Origin: Gammaproteobacteria bacterium
GTDB taxonomy: Bacteria; Pseudomonadota; Gammaproteobacteria; Chromatiales; Chromatiaceae
Length of the DNA stretch: 64,000 bases
Assembly: GCA_020445255.1 (NCBI GenBank)
Contig: JAGRGY010000004.1
Location: forward strand, 108,564-172,563
Direction of reading: 5' to 3'
Under the pieces are notes generated by a model. That model worked only from the letters and a program-made list of their open reading frames with translations. It made no database searches and had not been told where the DNA came from. Position numbers and translations under genes: made by a program. Positions 47,695 to 58,235 of the stretch are shown in pieces (positions within the stretch are counted from its first letter, which is position 1; every line of letters begins with the position of its first letter).

Positions 47695-48282
47695 TCAACC
47701 CGGATCGAACAGGCCGTGGCTGAGCACCGCCCAGTCGACCTCCCAGGCAGACAGCGTGGTCTGCCCGAAGCGTGAACGCAGAAACTGCTGCATGCGCCCC
47801 TCGACGAAGGCCGTCAACAGCGCCGCGGCCGCCTCCGGCGTGGTGCGCAGTGTCGCGTCCTGACGCAGCTGCGCCTCGCGCAGGATCTGTCGCAATTGCA
47901 CGTCGATGCGTTCGAAGAACTGCTGTACGCGATCGTGCAGACGCTCACGTTCGCCAACCAGGGCGTCCCCGAGAAGCACGCGCACGATGCCCGGGTTGCG
48001 GTCGCTGAATCCGAGCAGCAGGTAGATGACACGTGCCACGCGGACCTGGGTGTTCTTCTCTTCGCCCAGGATCTGGTTGATGCGCGCGAACACGGTCTCT
48101 TCGGCAAAGCTGATCAGGCCCTCGAACATGCGCGCCTTGCTTGGGAAATGACGGTACAGCGCAGCCTCGGAGACACCGACCGCACGCGCCAGGGCGGCCG
48201 TCGTGATGCGGTCGCCGGGGTGCTGCTCAAGCTGCTGCGCGAGCGCTTCCAGGATCGCCTGCTTGCGCGACGGCCGTGGCAT
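47695..48282 (-). CDS. slmA: Nucleoid occlusion factor SlmA (TetR family)
   Basis: A 195-residue TetR-fold DNA-binding protein that blocks FtsZ ring assembly over the chromosome. HTH: RITTAALARAVGVSEAALYRHFPSKARM, then FEGLISFAEETVF and LGFSDRNPGIVRVLLGDALVGE, characteristic of SlmA. Position next to argB and algC is conserved in Gammaproteobacteria. Confidence 0.95.
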   Translation of the reverse strand: MPRPSRKQAILEALAQQLEQHPGDRITTAALARAVGVSEAALYRHFPSKARMFEGLISFAEETVFARINQILGEEKNTQVRVARVIYLLLGFSDRNPGIVRVLLGDALVGERERLHDRVQQFFERIDVQLRQILREAQLRQDATLRTTPEAAAALLTAFVEGRMQQFLRSRFGQTTLSAWEVDWAVLSHGLFDPG

Positions 48283-48294
48283 CTTCGCAGCCGG

Positions 48295-49227
<933 letters not shown>

Positions 49228-51765
49228 TCAGAAAGGCGCCTGTACGTCCGGGGCCACGCGCCGCAGCAGTTCGCGAAACTGCGCCTTGATCTGGGACAGC
49301 GCGTCCTCGTCGTCCGCTTCGAAGCGGAACGTCAGTGACGGTATGGTATTCGATGGACGGATCAGACCCCAACCGTTGGCGAACTCGACCCGCAGACCGT
49401 CGAGTTCGACCAGACGCGCATTGTCGAATACCTTGTGCGCGTCGAGCGCACGCATGATCTCGACACTGCGACCCTCTTCCAGCAATAACTGGTATTCGGG
49501 CGTCGCCGGGCTGGACGGCAGCTCGTCGAACATCTCGCTGGCACGCCGGGATTCGAGTGCCAGGATCTCGATAACGCGCACCGCTGTGTAGATGGCGTCG
49601 TCAAATCCGAACCAGCGCTCCTTGATGAACACGTGACCCGAGAATTCGCCGCCCAGCAGCGCGCCCGTTTCGAGCATCTTGGCGCGCATGCGCGAATGCC
49701 CTGACTGCCACATGATCGGTCGTCCGCCGTGGCTGAGTATGAAACTCGCCAGGTGCCGCGACGACTTCACGTCATAAAGTATGTCGACCCCGGGGTGGCG
49801 GCCGAGCACATCGGCCGCCAGCAGCATCAGGATCTTGTCCGGCCAGACGATCACGCCGCTGTCGTCGACCAGACCGAGACGATCGCCGTCGCCGTCCAGC
49901 GCGATGCCGAGGTCGGCCTCCTGCGCCTGCACCTCGAGGATCAACGACGCCAGATTTTCCGGCTGACTCGGATCGGGGTGGTGATTGGGGAAATTGCCGT
50001 CCGGTTCACAGAACAGCGGCAAAACCTCGCACCCGAGCCCCTCGAGCGTCGCCAACGCCAGTTGCCCGGCGGCGCCGTTGCCGCCATCGACGACGACCCG
50101 CAGCGGACGTGTCAGCTGCACCTCGCCCGTCACGGCCTCGATATATTCATCATCGATGCGCACCCGCTCGACAGTCCCCTTGCCGCTGCGGAATGCGCCA
50201 TCGACGATGCGCTGTCGCAGCGCCTGCAGATCCTCGCCATCGAGTACGCGATCCCCGACCACGATCTTGAAACCGTTGTAGTCGGACGGATTGTGGCTGC
50301 CTGTTACCATGACGCCGCCCTGAACCGGACGTGTCTGCAGGGCGAAGTACAGCAGCGGTGTCGGCACCTGGCCGATGTCGAGCACAGCGCAGCCGGAGGC
50401 GACGATGCCCGCGATCAGGGCGTCGGTCAGTGCCGGACTTGATAACCTCGAGTCGCAACCCACTGCCACGCGCGTGCCTCCCTGCTCGACGATAAGACTG
50501 CCCACTGCGCGACCCAGCACCTTGGCAAAAGCCTCGTCCAGCGACTCGCCGACGATCCCGCGCACATCGTAGGCCCGGAACAGTTCAGCCGGCACGTCGA
50601 CACCGGTGGCGGGCGGCGCGCCGCCGCCGAGCACCTCGGACGGGTCATGATCGAGTTCCTCGACCTCCATGCCTTGCGGCGCCCGCCCGACGGCAGCCGG
50701 TGCCGGTGCGGGTTGGCGCGGTGCAGCAGCCACGGCGGGGCCGGTCGAACCGCCACCGTGTGCCGCGCGCACGTACTGACCCATTAGCGCGATCGTGTCA
50801 CGCACCGTCGACACGTTGGCGCCCCGTGCGCCCGTTGAGCCACGCTGCAGCAGCGTCTCGCCGAGATTGACGATCGTCGCCATGTCGCCGCGCAGGTCAC
50901 CGGCCAAGATGCGCCATTGCAACAGCGTGACCAGCAGCAGCACCAGCGCGCCGCCACCGGCGATCGTCAACAGATGGACCAGGCCATCGGCGCCGTACGC
51001 TTCCGGCTGGATCGCATACATGAGCCGCCAGATGGTCTCGGGCACGTCGACGCCCGAGGCATCCGGCGACGCCTCATAGCGTTTACCGCTTTGGGCGATG
51101 ACGAACCCGTCGATGCCGCCCTGCAGCAGCGCCATGCTGCCGGTGATCTCCGCGGCCTGGTTCACGATCGCCTGTATGGGTCTCACGTCCCAGGCGGAAA
51201 AGGCCACGCCGACCACCCGGCCGTCGCTGACCAGCGGGGCCGCCAATGCCAGGTAGGGCGCACCGCTCTTGATCTGGTGTATCTCGGCCGATGACGGGCG
51301 CCGGGATTCGGCGACCTGGCGCAGCATGTCGAGGCCGGCGTAGCCGAGCGGCGCGACGCCGCCAGGGTCGGGTTGGCTGGCGTCGTTGGGAAGCAGGCGA
51401 AGCTGCAGCATACCGGGCAGGCTGCGCTGGACTTCGGCCTCGACCTTCTGTATCGCATCGTCGTCCCTGCCGGCCAGCGCGGAAGCGCCGCGGCCGTCGG
51501 CAATCGCCAGCGACAACAGGTCGCGGCGCGCGACGATTGCACCCTCCAGGCGCGACGCCAGCGATTGCGCGACCGCTCGCATGCTGTCGTGCGCGGCGTC
51601 GGCGGCGGCCCGATCGATACTGTGCTGGGCAAACACCGCGAGCAGCAGCAGTATCAGAATTCCGATCACGACCGACGGCAGGAAATACACGATCAGCGGG
51701 CGTCCAGCGCCGACGCCGGCGCCCGGCGTCTTGCTGGCTGTCTGGTCCTTTCGCCGCAGTGCCAC
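49228..51765 (-). CDS. algC: Phosphomannomutase/phosphoglucomutase with N-terminal membrane sensor-like domain
   Basis: An 845-residue AlgC-type hexose phosphate mutase. The catalytic half (~390-845) has the phosphoserine loop MVTGSHNPSDYN (Ser ~488), metal loop IALDGDGDRLG, sugar loop GGEFSGHVFIKERW and phosphate loop RPSNTIPSLTFRF. The first half has two membrane helices (~25-45 and ~265-285) around a periplasmic Cache/CHASE-like domain, then a Pro/Ala-rich linker. It makes mannose-1-P and glucose-1-P for LPS and exopolysaccharide. GTG at 51765, eight bases past the dut stop, is the likely start. Long AlgC forms are known in Pseudomonas and Xanthomonas. Confidence 0.93.
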   Translation of the reverse strand: MALRRKDQTASKTPGAGVGAGRPLIVYFLPSVVIGILILLLLAVFAQHSIDRAAADAAHDSMRAVAQSLASRLEGAIVARRDLLSLAIADGRGASALAGRDDDAIQKVEAEVQRSLPGMLQLRLLPNDASQPDPGGVAPLGYAGLDMLRQVAESRRPSSAEIHQIKSGAPYLALAAPLVSDGRVVGVAFSAWDVRPIQAIVNQAAEITGSMALLQGGIDGFVIAQSGKRYEASPDASGVDVPETIWRLMYAIQPEAYGADGLVHLLTIAGGGALVLLLVTLLQWRILAGDLRGDMATIVNLGETLLQRGSTGARGANVSTVRDTIALMGQYVRAAHGGGSTGPAVAAAPRQPAPAPAAVGRAPQGMEVEELDHDPSEVLGGGAPPATGVDVPAELFRAYDVRGIVGESLDEAFAKVLGRAVGSLIVEQGGTRVAVGCDSRLSSPALTDALIAGIVASGCAVLDIGQVPTPLLYFALQTRPVQGGVMVTGSHNPSDYNGFKIVVGDRVLDGEDLQALRQRIVDGAFRSGKGTVERVRIDDEYIEAVTGEVQLTRPLRVVVDGGNGAAGQLALATLEGLGCEVLPLFCEPDGNFPNHHPDPSQPENLASLILEVQAQEADLGIALDGDGDRLGLVDDSGVIVWPDKILMLLAADVLGRHPGVDILYDVKSSRHLASFILSHGGRPIMWQSGHSRMRAKMLETGALLGGEFSGHVFIKERWFGFDDAIYTAVRVIEILALESRRASEMFDELPSSPATPEYQLLLEEGRSVEIMRALDAHKVFDNARLVELDGLRVEFANGWGLIRPSNTIPSLTFRFEADDEDALSQIKAQFRELLRRVAPDVQAPF

Positions 51766-51773
51766 GACCGTGC

Positions 51774-52229
51774 CTAGTGCCTGCCCGAGTGGCCGAAGCC
51801 GCCCGCACCACGGGCGCTGGCGTCGAACTCGTCGACGCGCTCGAACACCGCCCGCACGACGGGGATAAGCATGAGTTGCGCGATCCGTTCGCCGACCTCG
51901 ATGCGAAAGGCTGCGGCACCACGATTCCAGCACGACACGAACAACTGGCCCTGGTAATCGGAATCGATCAGCCCGACCAGGTTGCCGAGCACGATGCCGT
52001 GTTTGTGGCCCAGGCCCGAACGGGGAAGGATCACCGCCGCAAGCGTCGGATCGCCGATATGGATCGCCACGCCCGTGGGTATCAATTCGGTCTGCCCCGG
52101 CGCCAGTTCAAGGGGTGTCTCCAGCATCGCACGCAGATCCATGCCGGCAGATCCTTCGGTTGCATAGTCCGGCAACGGGAAGGCTTCGCCGAGGCGCGCA
52201 TCAAGGATTTTGAGTTGCAGTCTGTGCAT
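51774..52229 (-). CDS. dut: dUTP diphosphatase
   Basis: Trimeric dUTPase, 151 residues. All five motifs are visible: [41 protein letters not shown] and the C-terminal [11 protein letters not shown]. Makes dUMP for dTMP synthesis and keeps uracil out of DNA. The start lies 29 bases inside the coaBC end. Confidence 0.98.
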   Translation of the reverse strand: MHRLQLKILDARLGEAFPLPDYATEGSAGMDLRAMLETPLELAPGQTELIPTGVAIHIGDPTLAAVILPRSGLGHKHGIVLGNLVGLIDSDYQGQLFVSCWNRGAAAFRIEVGERIAQLMLIPVVRAVFERVDEFDASARGAGGFGHSGRH

Positions 52230-53418
52230 CGAATCGTTCCGCGATCAGTTCGGTCAAACGCGTTGCCAGGCGGACCTTGGACTGCCTGCCTGTCGCCTCA
52301 CGCCCCCCTTCCCAGATCACCAGCAAAGCGTTGTCGTCTGCCTCGAATCCCTGCGACGCACCCACCTGGTTAGCGGCAATCATGTCCAGCCCCTTAGCGC
52401 GTCGCTTGCGTTCGGCGTGGGCCTCTACGTCGTGCGTTTCCGCGGCGAAGCCGACGCAGAAGGGTCGCCGCTCCAGCGCCGCGACCTCGGCGAGGATATC
52501 GGGGTTGCGCACGCATTCGATCGAGAGTCGTTCGGCACCGTCCTTCTTTATCTTTTCGCCCATGACGTCGCCCGGACGGTAATCGGCGACCGCGGCACAG
52601 GCCACGAATATATCCGCCTCGGCAACATGTGCGAAGACCGCATCGTACATCTGCAGCGCGCTCTCGACGTCGATGCGCTTCGCACCACGCGGCGTCGGCA
52701 ACGCCACCGGGCCCGAAACCAGGACCAGGTCGGCACCCTGGGCCAGCAGCGCATCCGCCAGCGCATAGCCCATCTTGCCGGAGCTGCGATTGCCCAGGAA
52801 ACGCACCGGATCGAGCGCCTCACGGGTCGGACCGGCGGTCAGCAATACGCGGCGTCCGGCCAGGCGCCCGCCACCGAAGTGCGCACCGACCCGGTCGGCG
52901 ATGGCGGCCGGCTCGAGCATCCGCCCCGGACCGACGTCGCCGCACGCCTGTTCGCCGTCGGCCGGCCCGAGAAACCGGACCCCACGTTGCATCAGACGGG
53001 CGACATTGTCGCGCGTCGCCGGGTGCCGCCACATCGCCTGGTTCATCGCCGGCGCCAGCAGCAGCGGCGCCTCGCTGGCCAGGCACAACGTGGTCAGCAG
53101 ATCGCGCGCCGTGCCTGCGGCGAGTTGCGCGATCACGTCCGCGGTGGCCGGCGCAATCAGCACCAGGTCGGCCCAGCGCGCCAGCTCGATGTGTCCCATC
53201 GCCGCCTCGTGCGAGACGTCGAACAGCGACTGCCGCACCTCGCGCCCGGTGATCGCCTGCAGCGTCAGCCGGCCGATGAACTCCCCGGCAGCCGGCGTCA
53301 TGACGACCTGCACCTCGGCGCCGGCACGCACCAGCAGCCGGGCCAGTTCAGCGCCCTTGTAGGCGGCGATTCCGGCGGTGATTCCGAGCAGGACCCGACG
53401 TCCGCGAAGTGCCAGCAT
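52201..53418 (-). CDS. coaBC: Bifunctional phosphopantothenoylcysteine decarboxylase/synthetase
   Basis: Coenzyme A synthesis; 405 residues. CoaC half: [19 protein letters not shown], catalytic His in [23 protein letters not shown], and [13 protein letters not shown]. CoaB half: [31 protein letters not shown] and [30 protein letters not shown]. Located before dut and algC, the common gammaproteobacterial order; divergent from radC. Confidence 0.97.
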   Translation of the reverse strand: MLALRGRRVLLGITAGIAAYKGAELARLLVRAGAEVQVVMTPAAGEFIGRLTLQAITGREVRQSLFDVSHEAAMGHIELARWADLVLIAPATADVIAQLAAGTARDLLTTLCLASEAPLLLAPAMNQAMWRHPATRDNVARLMQRGVRFLGPADGEQACGDVGPGRMLEPAAIADRVGAHFGGGRLAGRRVLLTAGPTREALDPVRFLGNRSSGKMGYALADALLAQGADLVLVSGPVALPTPRGAKRIDVESALQMYDAVFAHVAEADIFVACAAVADYRPGDVMGEKIKKDGAERLSIECVRNPDILAEVAALERRPFCVGFAAETHDVEAHAERKRRAKGLDMIAANQVGASQGFEADDNALLVIWEGGREATGRQSKVRLATRLTELIAERFDAQTATQNP

Positions 53419-53610
53419 CAGATGGCGTTATCCCAGGTTCGATGGAGATTGTACGTTCGGCATGCGCAAGGTTAACCGACACTAACTTCGCCGCCTAGTC
53501 ACGCCGGACCATGCCCCGTACGCCGATCCATCCGGCGGACACCGTCCCGCGGCTTTGCCAAACGCGCCCGCGTTGATTAGCCTGGACGCACTTCAGGGAG
53601 GAAGTAACCC

Positions 53611-54285
53611 ATGGCTATAAGGGACTGGCCGGTCGGCGAACGGCCTCGCGAGCGCCTGCTCGAAGGCGGCGCCAACCATCTCAGCGACGCCGAACTGCTG
53701 GCGATCTTCCTGCGCACCGGTGTGCGAGGACGCAGCGCGGTCGATCTCGCGCGCGAACTGCTGCAACGTTTCGGTGGTCTGCGCAGCCTGCTGTCTGCGC
53801 CACGCGAGGCGTTCTGCGCGGCGCCGGGCCTCGGCGACGCGAAATACGCCCAGTTGCAGGCGATGCTGGAACTCGGCCGCCGCCACCTCGGCGAACACCT
53901 GCAGCGCGGCAGCCCGCTGCAGTCGCCGGAGGACACGGCACGGGTGCTGCAGGCGCGGCTGCGCGACTACCCGTTCGAGGTGTTCGCAGTGCTGTTTCTC
54001 GACAACCGGCACCGCGTGCTGGCGTTCGAGGAGCTGTTTCGCGGCACGATCGACGGCGCAAGCGTGCATCCGCGCGAGGTCGTCCGCAGCGCACTCCGGC
54101 ACAACGCCGCGGCGGTGATCCTCTGCCACAACCACCCGTCCGGCGTTGCCGAGCCGAGCGACGCCGACCGGCGGATCACCGCGCGCCTGCGTGACGCGCT
54201 GGCGCTGGTCGACATCCGCGTGCTGGACCACGTCGTGGTCGGCGACCTGGCCTACTGCTCGATGGCCGCGCGCGGCCTCGTATGA
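53611..54285 (+). CDS. radC: RadC/JAB-domain protein
   Basis: A 224-residue protein with an N-terminal helix-hairpin-helix region ([24 protein letters not shown]) and a C-terminal JAB metallo-domain with [26 protein letters not shown] and a final Asp (PSDADRRIT). Named after a DNA repair phenotype now doubted; the real function is unclear. ATG at 53611 has AGGGAGGAAG upstream. Confidence 0.95.
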   Translation: MAIRDWPVGERPRERLLEGGANHLSDAELLAIFLRTGVRGRSAVDLARELLQRFGGLRSLLSAPREAFCAAPGLGDAKYAQLQAMLELGRRHLGEHLQRGSPLQSPEDTARVLQARLRDYPFEVFAVLFLDNRHRVLAFEELFRGTIDGASVHPREVVRSALRHNAAAVILCHNHPSGVAEPSDADRRITARLRDALALVDIRVLDHVVVGDLAYCSMAARGLV

Positions 54286-54297
54286 TCCCCCGCCCAC

Positions 54298-54326
54298 TTG
54301 ACCGGCTCCCGGCCTTCCGGTATAAA
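54298..54326 (+). promoter_or_regulatory. Promoter of rpmB-rpmG
   Basis: TTGACC (54298-54303) and TATAAA (54321-54326) are 17 bases apart, five of six consensus matches each. It lies just after radC and about 70 bases before rpmB, right for a sigma-70 ribosomal protein promoter. Confidence 0.75.
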
Positions 54327-54396
54327 TTGCGGCCTTTCCGTCGACCCCAATGCGGGCGACGTACCTGATTTAACGGGATTTTTCGAGGCTTCAACC

Positions 54397-54633
54397 ATGT
54401 CCAGAGTGTGCCAGGTCACCGGTAAACGACCGATCACCGGGAACAACGTGTCGCATTCACACCGCAAGACGCGCCGGCGCTTCCTGCCGAATCTGCACTA
54501 CCACCGTTTCTGGGTCGAGAGCGAACAGCGTTTCGTTCGCCTGCGGATCTCCGCGGCCGGCATGCGCATCATCGACAAGAAAGGCATCGACACCGTTCTG
54601 GCCGAGCTGCGCGCGCGCGGCGAGAGCGTCTGA
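54397..54633 (+). CDS. rpmB: 50S ribosomal protein L28
   Basis: A 78-residue ribosomal protein. [20 protein letters not shown] is the L28 N-terminus, followed by [19 protein letters not shown] and the C-terminal [14 protein letters not shown]. It precedes rpmG by 19 bases, the standard L28-L33 pair, behind a clear promoter. Confidence 0.98.
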   Translation: MSRVCQVTGKRPITGNNVSHSHRKTRRRFLPNLHYHRFWVESEQRFVRLRISAAGMRIIDKKGIDTVLAELRARGESV

Positions 54634-54652
54634 GTCTCAAGGGGTTACGATC

Positions 54653-54820
54653 ATGGCCAAGGCAGTCCGCGAAAAGATCCGTCTGAACTCGAGCGCCGGC
54701 ACGGGGCACTTCTACACCACAACCAAGAACAAGAAGACCATGACCGGCAAGATGGAGATCAAAAAGTACGATCCGGTCGTGCGCCAGCACGTGATGTACA
54801 AGGAAGGGAAGATCAAGTAG
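54653..54820 (+). CDS. rpmG: 50S ribosomal protein L33
   Basis: A 55-residue basic protein translated from the ATG at 54653 to TAG at 54818-54820. [26 protein letters not shown] and [19 protein letters not shown] are the L33 sequence. It is of the zinc-free type (no CxxC pairs). A rho-independent terminator follows. Confidence 0.97.
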   Translation: MAKAVREKIRLNSSAGTGHFYTTTKNKKTMTGKMEIKKYDPVVRQHVMYKEGKIK

Positions 54821-54838
54821 TCGCGATCACGCGCGACG

Positions 54839-54867
54839 AAAAAAACCGCCGAAAGGCGGTTTTTTTC
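54839..54867. terminator. Rho-independent terminator, bidirectional
   Basis: Stem ACCGCC / GGCGGT with a GAAA loop (54845-54860), flanked by an A-run on the left and seven T on the right. It ends the rpmB-rpmG transcript and, read on the minus strand, also the desaturase gene, which stops at 54889. Confidence 0.93.
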
Positions 54868-54888
54868 TGCCAGATCGGCAACGCACTG

Positions 54889-56070
54889 TCAGCCGACCGC
54901 GATTGCCGGGCGATAGCTGCGCAGGCTGCGCGCGAAGTCCTCGAGGGCCTTGATGCCACTCCCCTCGGCCTCGCGACACCATTGTTGCAGGGCCGCGAGA
55001 AGCGCCTCCTGGCTGGATGCCGTCCGTTCCCAGACCTGCTTGAGCTGCTGGCGCGAGCGATGCACCTTGGCCAGCACCTGGCTGCGCTCGAGAATCGATT
55101 GCAGGCGCTGGCGGCTGCCGGCGTCCAGCGATTCCACCTCGCGCACGAGCAGACGCCGCGCCTGGCGCGCCATTCGCCGGCACGCCACCTCCGAGTGGCA
55201 CAGCTCCGCGTCCGCCACCGGCTTGATCACGTCGCGCGCGTAGTTGGCCAGCACGTGCATGCGATGCACGACGACCGCCTTGACCGTATCCATGTCGATC
55301 ACGGCCTTCGCAGCATCCAGTTCCGGCGCGCGCGCAATGCGTCGCACACGCGCCAGGCGGAGCAACTCGAACAGACGGATATACAGCCAGCCGACGTCGA
55401 ACTCCCACCAGCGCGACGACAGCTTGGCCGAACTCGGGAAGGCATGGTGGTTGTTATGCAGCTCTTCGCCGCCGATCAGGATGCCCCAGGGCACGATGTT
55501 GGTCGCCGCGTCCGGCGACTCGTAGTTGCGGTAACCCCAGTAATGGCCGACGCCATTGATCACGCCGGCGGCGAAAAACGGGATCCAGATCATCTGCACC
55601 GCCCACAGCGCGACACCGAGCACACCGAACAGCGCGACGTCGACCACCAGCATCACGCCGACGCCGACGAAGTTGAACGGCTTGTAGAGCCGGCGTTCGA
55701 TCCAGTCATCCGGTGTTCCGTGCGCATAGCGTTCGACGAGGTCGGGTTGGACCGAGGCGGCACGGTACAGCTCGGCACCCTCCCACAGCACCTTGCTCAG
55801 GCCGAGGACCTGCGGGCTGTGCGGATCGTCGGGCGTCTCGCAGCGCGCATGATGGCGACGGTGAATGCCGACCCACTCGCTCGTGACCATGCCGGTCGTC
55901 AGCCACAGCCAGAAACGGAAGAAATGCGCCAGCACCGGGTGCAGGTCGAGCGCACGATGGGCCTGGCAGCGGTGCAGGTAGACCGTCACCGACACGATCG
56001 TGACATGCGTCAACGCCAGCGCCACCAGCACCAGTTGCCAAGGGTTCAAATCAAGCAGGCCGTCGATCAT
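54889..56070 (-). CDS. Acyl-CoA/acyl-lipid fatty acid desaturase (DesB-like)
   Basis: A 393-residue membrane di-iron desaturase. The three His boxes are HRCQAHRA, HRRHHARCE and HNNHHAFPSSAKLS, with hydrophobic segments between. The C-terminal ~130 residues are soluble and helical, as in the ~394-residue P. aeruginosa DesB, which makes unsaturated fatty acids aerobically from exogenous acyl-CoA. A regulator such as DesT is not nearby. Confidence 0.9.
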   Translation of the reverse strand: MIDGLLDLNPWQLVLVALALTHVTIVSVTVYLHRCQAHRALDLHPVLAHFFRFWLWLTTGMVTSEWVGIHRRHHARCETPDDPHSPQVLGLSKVLWEGAELYRAASVQPDLVERYAHGTPDDWIERRLYKPFNFVGVGVMLVVDVALFGVLGVALWAVQMIWIPFFAAGVINGVGHYWGYRNYESPDAATNIVPWGILIGGEELHNNHHAFPSSAKLSSRWWEFDVGWLYIRLFELLRLARVRRIARAPELDAAKAVIDMDTVKAVVVHRMHVLANYARDVIKPVADAELCHSEVACRRMARQARRLLVREVESLDAGSRQRLQSILERSQVLAKVHRSRQQLKQVWERTASSQEALLAALQQWCREAEGSGIKALEDFARSLRSYRPAIAVG

Positions 56071-56194
56071 CGGTCACCTCAGCGATCCATGTCGGCCGCC
56101 CGCGGGGGAACTGGATCCACACGGTTATCGGCCTGGGGCGGGCAATGATAACGCGTTGAAACGGATTATGTTGCCAGACGGCTGGCCGCCGCCG

Positions 56195-58165
56195 TCAGAC
56201 GCGCTGCAACATCAGATTGCCGATCGTGTCGACGTTCAGCGCCCAGCCGGGCTCCAGCCAGGTCGTCGCAACGCGTTCGGCGATCAGCGCCGGACCATCG
56301 ATATGTTGGCCGGCCACCAGCCTCTCGCGGAGATACAGGGGCACGCCGGCGTCGATGCCCGCCAGTCGCACCATGCCGCGCGGTCGGGCGGGCTCGCCAC
56401 CGGCGACCCCGGCCAGGCGCAGATCGGGCGACGGGCCACGCACCTGTGCACGCAGGTTCACGAGTTCCACCGCCATGTGCATGCGATGTCCGTAACGCAA
56501 CGCGTGGCGATCGTGGAATGCCGCGGCACTCCCGCCGACGCCCTGCCACGGCACGTTCAGCGTGTACGACTGGCCGCGGTAGCGCAGGTCGAGCGAGCGG
56601 TGCACCTCGCACGCGCCTGCATCGTGGCCCTCGGCCTGCAGCGCCGCGAGCCCCTCATCGGCGAGGCGCGCAAGTGCGGTGTCGATGTCGGCGTCGTCGA
56701 CCGCGCTCAGAGGAGCGACCCAGGTCCGTGACAGCTGTCGGCCCGGACGCGCCGCCAGCATGCCCAGGGCCGACAGGACGCCCCCGTGCACTGGCACCAT
56801 CGCGGTGCGCATGTCGAGCAGGTTGGCGAGCGCACACACGTGCAGGCCTCCGGCACCGCCGAACGAAACCAGCACATGGTGACTCGGATCGGCACCGCGC
56901 CGGATCGAGATCGCGCGCAGGGCCTGCGCCATGTGCTCGTTGGCGACGGCGACGATACCGCGCGCCGCCTCCACCGCGGTCGTATGCATGCCCAGCGCGA
57001 GCCCGTCCAGCGCCCGGGTGGCGGCGGCCACGTCGAGCGGCATCTCGCCGCCGAGAAACGCGTCGGGCTGCAGACGTCCGAGCAGCAGATTGGCATCGGT
57101 CACAGTCGGCAGCCGCCCACCGCGGCCGTAGCAGGCCGGCCCGGGATCGGCGCCGGCCGACTGTGGGCCTACCTGCAGCATGCCGCCGGGGTCCAGCCAC
57201 GCGATCGAACCGCCACCGGCGCCGATCGTGTGCATGTCGACCATCGGCACCGCAACCGGGTAGGGCCCGATCCGGCCGTCGGAGGTCAGGCGCGGATCGC
57301 CGTCGACGAGCGCCACATCGGTCGAGGTCCCGCCCATGTCGAACGTCAGCAGCGGCCCGATGCCTGCCGCCCGTCCGACATGCGCGGCGGCGATCAGGCC
57401 ACCGGCCGGCCCCGACAGCAGCAGGCGTACCGCGTGGTTGGCCGCCTGCGCCGCGGCGACGGTGTCACCGGAACTCAGCATTACCGCGACCGGCACACCG
57501 GGCAGACCGTGCTGCAGTCGTTCGAGGTAACGTGCGACCTTCGGCCCGACCCAGGCGTTCAGCCAGGTCGCAATGCCGCGCTCGTACTCACGGATCTCCG
57601 GCAGCACCTGCGACGACAAGGACACGAACGCCCCCCCCGGGATCGCCGTGGCGACGCCTGCCTCGAGCGATGGATCGAGATAGGAAAACAGCAGGTTGAC
57701 GGCGACCGCCTCGGGTGCGAGCCGCTGCACGGCATCGCGCACCGCGCCGAGATCCTCGTCGGTCAATGGGTCGAGCAGCGTGCCGTGCGCATCCAGCCGC
57801 CCTCCGACTTCGACACAGCATTCCGGCGCCACCGGTGGCGGCATGGGCGCCGGCTGCAGGTTGTACAGTTCGGCGCGCTGCTGGCGGCCGATGGTCAGCA
57901 GATCGGCGAAGCCACGATTGCAGATGTACAGCGTCGGCACACCCTTGCCTTCCAGCACGGCATTGGTCGCGACCGTCGAGCCATGCACCAACTGCAGGCT
58001 GTCGACGTCCAGGCCGAGCTGTGCAATGCCTTCGAGGATTGCCCGCTCGGGCGCGTCGGGCGTCGACAGCACCTTGTGCACGCGCAAGCGCCCCTGCGCG
58101 TCGACGAGCACAAAGTCGGTGAAGGTCCCGCCGGTATCGATGCCGAGCCTGAACATGGGCGACAT
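56195..58165 (-). CDS. Hydantoinase/5-oxoprolinase A-type subunit (HyuA)
   Basis: A 656-residue protein of the ATP-dependent hydantoinase A family. FRLGIDTGGTFTDFVLVDA is the N-terminal phosphate-binding motif, LVHGSTVATNAVLEGKG follows, the central domain has LLSGPAGGLIAAA and LTFDMGGTSTDVALVD, and IGAGGGSIAWLD, SAGADPGPACYGRGG are typical. HyuA normally pairs with HyuB; no HyuB gene is nearby. A run of eight C lies inside the gene near 57631-57638. The substrate is not readable. Confidence 0.88.
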   Translation of the reverse strand: MSPMFRLGIDTGGTFTDFVLVDAQGRLRVHKVLSTPDAPERAILEGIAQLGLDVDSLQLVHGSTVATNAVLEGKGVPTLYICNRGFADLLTIGRQQRAELYNLQPAPMPPPVAPECCVEVGGRLDAHGTLLDPLTDEDLGAVRDAVQRLAPEAVAVNLLFSYLDPSLEAGVATAIPGGAFVSLSSQVLPEIREYERGIATWLNAWVGPKVARYLERLQHGLPGVPVAVMLSSGDTVAAAQAANHAVRLLLSGPAGGLIAAAHVGRAAGIGPLLTFDMGGTSTDVALVDGDPRLTSDGRIGPYPVAVPMVDMHTIGAGGGSIAWLDPGGMLQVGPQSAGADPGPACYGRGGRLPTVTDANLLLGRLQPDAFLGGEMPLDVAAATRALDGLALGMHTTAVEAARGIVAVANEHMAQALRAISIRRGADPSHHVLVSFGGAGGLHVCALANLLDMRTAMVPVHGGVLSALGMLAARPGRQLSRTWVAPLSAVDDADIDTALARLADEGLAALQAEGHDAGACEVHRSLDLRYRGQSYTLNVPWQGVGGSAAAFHDRHALRYGHRMHMAVELVNLRAQVRGPSPDLRLAGVAGGEPARPRGMVRLAGIDAGVPLYLRERLVAGQHIDGPALIAERVATTWLEPGWALNVDTIGNLMLQRV

Positions 58166-58235
58166 TCTACGGTTTCACGCAAGGTCGGGCGGCAAGGGTT
58201 CGCAAGCGCAACGCGGCGCGGTAATCTGCAGCCGC

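Noticed and set aside
54982..56148. A 388-codon open frame on + opposite the desaturase
   Set aside because: No domain or signal; the desaturase on - has all three His boxes.
56446..57699. A 417-codon open frame on + opposite hyuA
   Set aside because: Arg/Pro/Ala-rich shadow with no ribosome site; hyuA motifs are clear on -.
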